IMG/VR virus record: IMGVR_UViG_3300034082_002353
Location: 1 to 46,446 of that record
From: a virus
DNA: 46,446 nucleotides
Reading direction: 5' to 3' (one strand)
Positions within the stretch are counted from its first letter, which is position 1; every line of letters starts with the position of its first letter. The notes beneath the pieces were generated by a model. The model had not been told where the DNA came from, did not search any database, and saw only the letters and a program-made list of their open reading frames with translations. Of this stretch, positions 42,756-46,446 are shown piece by piece. Position numbers and translations under genes: made by a program.

Positions 42756-43174
42756 TGAGCCCATACGAACTTTTACAGGAAATTTATCATGATGACCCGT
42801 GGAAGTCGCAAGTCTGCTGTATTCTATTGAATTGTACTCGTAGAAAACAGGTAGACCGAATAAGAGAAGAACTATTTAACACATATCGAGACGCGGCTGA
42901 GTTATCAAACGCTGATCCTATTCAATTGGCCGAAGTAATTCGGCCTCTTGGTTTTTATAATCGCAGGTCACGATCATTAATTAAGTTTAGTACTGAGTGG
43001 ATTACAAAAGAGTGGGATCATCCTCGAGAACTTCATGGAATTGGGCAGTATGCAGCAGACTCATGGGATATTTTTTACAATAATAGACTTGACATAGAAC
43101 CCAATGATGGAGTTCTAGTAAAATACTTAGAATGGAAAAGACAAAATCATTATACTGCTACTTTGGCGAACTAG
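42755..43174 (+). CDS. HhH-GPD DNA glycosylase (MBD4-like)
   Basis: 139 residues. DPWKSQVCCILLNCTRRKQVD is the family's opening helix, LHGIGQYAADSW (about 93-104) is the helix-hairpin-helix with the expected following helix, and EPNDGVLVKYLEW carries the catalytic Asp (D118) in the MBD4-type pattern. There is no C-terminal iron-sulfur Cys cluster. These enzymes remove mismatched or damaged bases, typically T or U opposite G. Next to a glycosyltransferase in a phage this may indicate handling of modified bases. Overlaps: one base with the FkbM gene and 43 bases with the next gene. Confidence 0.8.
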   Translation: MSPYELLQEIYHDDPWKSQVCCILLNCTRRKQVDRIREELFNTYRDAAELSNADPIQLAEVIRPLGFYNRRSRSLIKFSTEWITKEWDHPRELHGIGQYAADSWDIFYNNRLDIEPNDGVLVKYLEWKRQNHYTATLAN

Positions 43175-44190
43175 GAATTTTTGAAGAAAATATCCCAGGC
43201 CATACTTTTTATCAAATTGGATTACTTGATGCAATCTCTGAAAAATACGGAAACGAGAATTTCGATTTCTATAATTACATGGACACAGAACGTGCATTTG
43301 CCGTTAGGCCGATATATCCAGACGGAATACTTGGACAGGTGTTTGAGGGTTTTACTCAACACTTAATCAAGGAGTATCGAATTGGCTATGAGGATGTTCT
43401 TCTGAATATGTCAAATAAAGAATACGATAAAATTTTCTTAAAGGCTAGATTCAGAAATCTTTCAACTCTCCAAAAGAAGTTAAAGGATGCTCAGAGATTT
43501 GAGACATTTATAAAACATGCATTGGCTTGCGGATACGCTCCATCTGACATCGTTATTTTAGATACTGACTTATCTCTAAGTCCGGAATTCTTAGAAACGA
43601 TTGAGAATCTTGGGATAACTAGAGAAATTGTCTCAGTAACTATTCCAGGAATAGGATCAAAATTCTTAGATTCGTGTTTGTCTGTGCATGAGAACTCAAT
43701 AAAGCCGACTGTTAACAGCTTACTATATTACGGAAATCTGTCATTTGATAATTATAAAGAAGGTCACACAAAAAACCCAATAATAAATGATATTATTACT
43801 CAGGTGGAAAATGTGAAAATGTTCAACGGTGATACTTTTCAATTAACTGTATCGGCTAAAGAAACTGAGGACTTAACTAATTGGATCAATTCATTAGATC
43901 GAGCGTACTTGATTCCTAGACAGAATCGTGAAGCGATTTGGAATTCATTCACTAACTCGCTCGTATCAATTAATGTAAGTAAAGATCTTTATTTACAGGC
44001 AGGTTTTACTCCAGCTAGAGTGTACGAATCCATTATTTTTGGAGTAATTCCAGTTTCATATATGAAAGGCCACCATTCAGCAATGACATTTGAAACAGTA
44101 GATGACTTCTTTGAGATTTGCAAGTTCCTTTCCGAGTGCTCATCGGGTGACTATTTTAAAATACTTCGAGAAATCGCAAAGGCGCTTTAG
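43132..44190 (+). CDS. Putative GT-B glycosyltransferase
   Basis: 352 residues. The C-terminal FTPARVYESIIFGVIPVSYM, followed by FETVDDFFEICKFL, resembles the donor-binding E...G.IPV region of GT-B enzymes, including T4 alpha-glucosyltransferase (LGACGTIPVF). No clear N-terminal motif is seen. T4-type enzymes glucosylate hydroxymethylcytosine in DNA, and others act on proteins or lipids. The 43-base overlap with the DNA glycosylase gene suggests coupled expression. A DNA target is plausible but unproven. Confidence 0.5.
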   Translation: MEKTKSLYCYFGELGIFEENIPGHTFYQIGLLDAISEKYGNENFDFYNYMDTERAFAVRPIYPDGILGQVFEGFTQHLIKEYRIGYEDVLLNMSNKEYDKIFLKARFRNLSTLQKKLKDAQRFETFIKHALACGYAPSDIVILDTDLSLSPEFLETIENLGITREIVSVTIPGIGSKFLDSCLSVHENSIKPTVNSLLYYGNLSFDNYKEGHTKNPIINDIITQVENVKMFNGDTFQLTVSAKETEDLTNWINSLDRAYLIPRQNREAIWNSFTNSLVSINVSKDLYLQAGFTPARVYESIIFGVIPVSYMKGHHSAMTFETVDDFFEICKFLSECSSGDYFKILREIAKAL

Positions 44191-44205
44191 CATCAGGGCC
44201 CACGA

Positions 44206-44214
44206 ATAAATAAT
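44206..44214 (+). promoter_or_regulatory. Late-promoter-like ATAAATAAT box
   Basis: ATAAATAAT lies 21 bases before the ATG at 44236. Core and spacing agree with the boxes at 25367 and 40054. Confidence 0.55.
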
Positions 44215-44235
44215 AAGAAATTACTATTTTTATAA

Positions 44236-46446
44236 ATGTCATACGTAGTTTCGTCCCAACAGTTTTTTGAATCGTTATCGACTTCAGGAAACTCTACTGA
44301 TAAGCTGACCCAATACTTTAATCAAATACCTGCTGCCTTTTTTGAGGCTCTAGATAAAGTTGATTTTAGTATTTTGGCAACGCCAGTTACAATCAAAAGA
44401 AAACATTCTGAATCAGAAGTTTTTGCTCACCAAGTATACTTATTTGAGAATTTTGAAGATATTCAAGATATTATTCGAAAGGAAGATTTTTTAGCTCGAG
44501 CTGGATATGATACGATTGAATTAAGAATCAATGAATCTTATTTAGAAACAATTGAAACTCTTAACGAGGGTCTATTAGGGTCTATTGGAGACTTCTTAGC
44601 TAGCCTAGTAAGTGATCCGGATCCAGTAGAAATGGGTCTTAATATCTTACGTCTTGTGCTGGATATTATTGGACTTGTGCCATTCACATGGGTAGGTTTT
44701 CCTATTGATATTGTTGCAAACGTTCTATCTGCTCTAATTTCATTGTATAAAGGGGAGTACGTCTCAATGGTATTAAGCCTTCTTTCAGCAATTGATATTA
44801 CTCAAGCCTCTGATGTATTGAAGATAGTACTAAAACCAGCAATGCCGTTATTGGAAAAAATTCTACCTCTCATATTTAGATCTGGGAAGGACGTTGTTGC
44901 TCTAGAAAAAGGAGTAATTGCACTAAAAGATGGAATTATCCGAATCGGCGGAAAGAGTTTATTAGACAATGTGATTAGCTTATTTAAAGGACTTGCTAAG
45001 TTTTTCCTAAACACCGCAGTCTCAGTAGTTAGAATGATCGCCGGGTTTATGGATACTGCGATTAATCTTGCAACCTTTGGTATGGCTGGAAAATTTGGAT
45101 TTAAAATTTCAAAATTAGTAGACTCTATTGTAGTGAACGTCTCGATGATTGGTAGAAATTTCGATACAGCTACTCAAATTCTTACAAAGCCTGGAGTAGG
45201 AAAAGAAATTGCTCAAAGTGCGGATGACTTGGCTAAAGCTGCTCGTAAAGAAGTTGCCCTAGGTGCTCAAGATCAAGCTCTTAAAGCTGGAAAAACTTCA
45301 TCTGAAGTCGGAGCAGATATCAGTGCAGCACTTAAAGACTTTGATGCAACTCAAGCAGATAAGTACATTAGAGCTAGAGGAGGTTACTTAAGTGATCTAA
45401 AGCAGACAGTTACTTCAAATACGAAATTCATGGATTCAATTAGCCAATTATCTTCCAAGCAGAAAGACATTGCGATCGCTGCAAAAATGGAAAATGAATT
45501 AATTGGACAAGCTAAACTGTCAGTTGATAGGATAATGAAAGATCCTGAGGCAGTTAAACTGTTAGGTGCAGCCGGCTGGAGACCAGGTGGAGATCACTTA
45601 ATTAGATTAGCTAGAGGAGGAAACCCTCAAGAAGTTAAGAAATTCTTTGAAGTGTTCTTAACTAATCCAGCAATAGCTAAGAACTTATCTAAATCTGAAA
45701 TTAGAGCATTTGCACCGTTTGTTGCTAAGCCGGAAGCATTCATCGAGGGAGTTGCTAAATTTAATGGTAGCGTTAAGACTCTTGAAATTCTCACAAAGAA
45801 AGGCGGCGCTATTGGAATGAGAGCCGTACCTTTCAAGCGAGTTCTTAACCTGGTAGCTAGATTAGTTTGGCAAAAATACGGATCACTTGAATGTATTATC
45901 CAAGCCGGCGCAAATAAAGCAGGAGATGTAGCTCTTGGCGCAACTTCATCGTTAGTTAGAACAGGAATATCTGCATTGGAAGAAGCAGAAGAAAGTTCAA
46001 ACCCACAAAGGACTGTCGCAAAGGTAGATTGCGGATTACAGGCGGCGGCTGTTCAAGCAACAACCGGCTCATTCGTTGCAGATTTTCCAGGAAGTACTGC
46101 AAATTTAGGAGGAACTGCTAACATGGGAGAAGATCCTGCACAAGCAGCTGAATTCCAAAAGAAGAGCACAGACTACTCAAAACAGGTACTAGCTTCACTA
46201 GGATTAGATACATCAATTGATGTTCAACATGCTCTTGACTATAATGAGCCTGTCGTCCAAGCCTATTTCGCAGATGTTTACGATCCTGAATCTGGAGTAA
46301 TTAATGTAAATCTAGTCGATAAGTCTCGGTTAGACAGCACCATTCAAGAGATGGTTCGTATGGGAAAAATCCGACCGGAAGAGGCTGCTGGTATAAAAGC
46401 AGAAGCCTTGAAACTTATTCAATCGGGCGAAGAACCTGAAATTAAG
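44236..46446 (+). CDS. Large protein of unknown function, 3'-partial
   Basis: 737 codons are open from ATG 44236 (MSYVVSSQQFFESL) to the window end, with no stop, so the gene continues beyond it. Two hydrophobic stretches, about 130-190 (LNILRLVLDIIGLVPFTWVGF and following) and about 249-290, are embedded in helical sequence. The middle is Ala/Lys-rich and helical, as in tape-measure or injected internal proteins. Residues about 585-640 hold a Thr/Ser/Gly-rich linker. No family is recognised. A late-type box precedes it. Its size and membrane-friendly segments make a tail lumen or ejected protein a reasonable guess. Confidence 0.75.
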   Translation, partial: MSYVVSSQQFFESLSTSGNSTDKLTQYFNQIPAAFFEALDKVDFSILATPVTIKRKHSESEVFAHQVYLFENFEDIQDIIRKEDFLARAGYDTIELRINESYLETIETLNEGLLGSIGDFLASLVSDPDPVEMGLNILRLVLDIIGLVPFTWVGFPIDIVANVLSALISLYKGEYVSMVLSLLSAIDITQASDVLKIVLKPAMPLLEKILPLIFRSGKDVVALEKGVIALKDGIIRIGGKSLLDNVISLFKGLAKFFLNTAVSVVRMIAGFMDTAINLATFGMAGKFGFKISKLVDSIVVNVSMIGRNFDTATQILTKPGVGKEIAQSADDLAKAARKEVALGAQDQALKAGKTSSEVGADISAALKDFDATQADKYIRARGGYLSDLKQTVTSNTKFMDSISQLSSKQKDIAIAAKMENELIGQAKLSVDRIMKDPEAVKLLGAAGWRPGGDHLIRLARGGNPQEVKKFFEVFLTNPAIAKNLSKSEIRAFAPFVAKPEAFIEGVAKFNGSVKTLEILTKKGGAIGMRAVPFKRVLNLVARLVWQKYGSLECIIQAGANKAGDVALGATSSLVRTGISALEEAEESSNPQRTVAKVDCGLQAAAVQATTGSFVADFPGSTANLGGTANMGEDPAQAAEFQKKSTDYSKQVLASLGLDTSIDVQHALDYNEPVVQAYFADVYDPESGVINVNLVDKSRLDSTIQEMVRMGKIRPEEAAGIKAEALKLIQSGEEPEIK

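Overview
The window is part of a large tailed-phage genome, most likely a T4-like contractile-tailed phage (myovirus). Packaging and tail genes are recognisable by family: large terminase (gp17-like), small terminase (gp16-like), baseplate wedge gp6-like, a tail-tube-like and a gp15-like protein, and a gp26/T4_baseplate-like protein. The host cannot be read directly. AT-rich leaders, the near absence of GGAGG-type ribosome sites (A-rich tracts before ATG instead) and a tmRNA tag beginning G-N-T-N fit a Bacteroidota host, with modest confidence.

Layout. (1) 1-13214: two collagen-like fibre genes. The first is cut by the window start and is open for all of 1-10587. It holds about 1015 Gly-X-Y triplets built almost only from G, T, S, N, D and R, with very little proline. 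The second (10602-13214) has Pro-containing triplets (GPT, GPQ, GIQ). (2) 13242-20418: a small unknown gene, a 2OG-Fe(II) prolyl-hydroxylase-like oxygenase, a GT4 / GT-A / FkbM fusion, a stand-alone methyltransferase, and a methyltransferase / autotransporter-O-heptosyltransferase-like fusion with a four-Cys motif. (3) 20429-21046: tail-tube-like gene. (4) 21043-25301, minus strand: gp15-like protein, a small unknown, two paralogous LamG proteins with a 31-codon zinc-ribbon micro-gene between them, and a complete phage-encoded tmRNA. (5) 25398-31677: gp6-like, small and large terminase, PhoH, and an ECF-type sigma factor, tightly overlapping. (6) 31680-41907: membrane and virion proteins, mostly unknown. 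(7) 41943-44190: a second modification group (FkbM methyltransferase, MBD4/HhH-type DNA glycosylase, GT-B-like glycosyltransferase). (8) 44236-end: a large unknown protein cut by the window end.

How it may work together. A recurrent ATAAATAA(C/T) box, resembling the T4 late promoter core, sits 16-23 bases before several genes and upstream of the tmRNA on both strands. The encoded ECF-like sigma factor is the obvious candidate reader. The most interesting unit is 1-20418: giant Ser/Thr/Gly-rich collagen-like fibres lying beside an oxygenase, two multi-domain glycosyltransferases and several sugar-type methyltransferases. This suggests a phage that hydroxylates and/or O-glycosylates and O-methylates its own fibres. 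That is an inference from gene content, order and substrate composition. There is no gene-free stretch longer than 300 bases.
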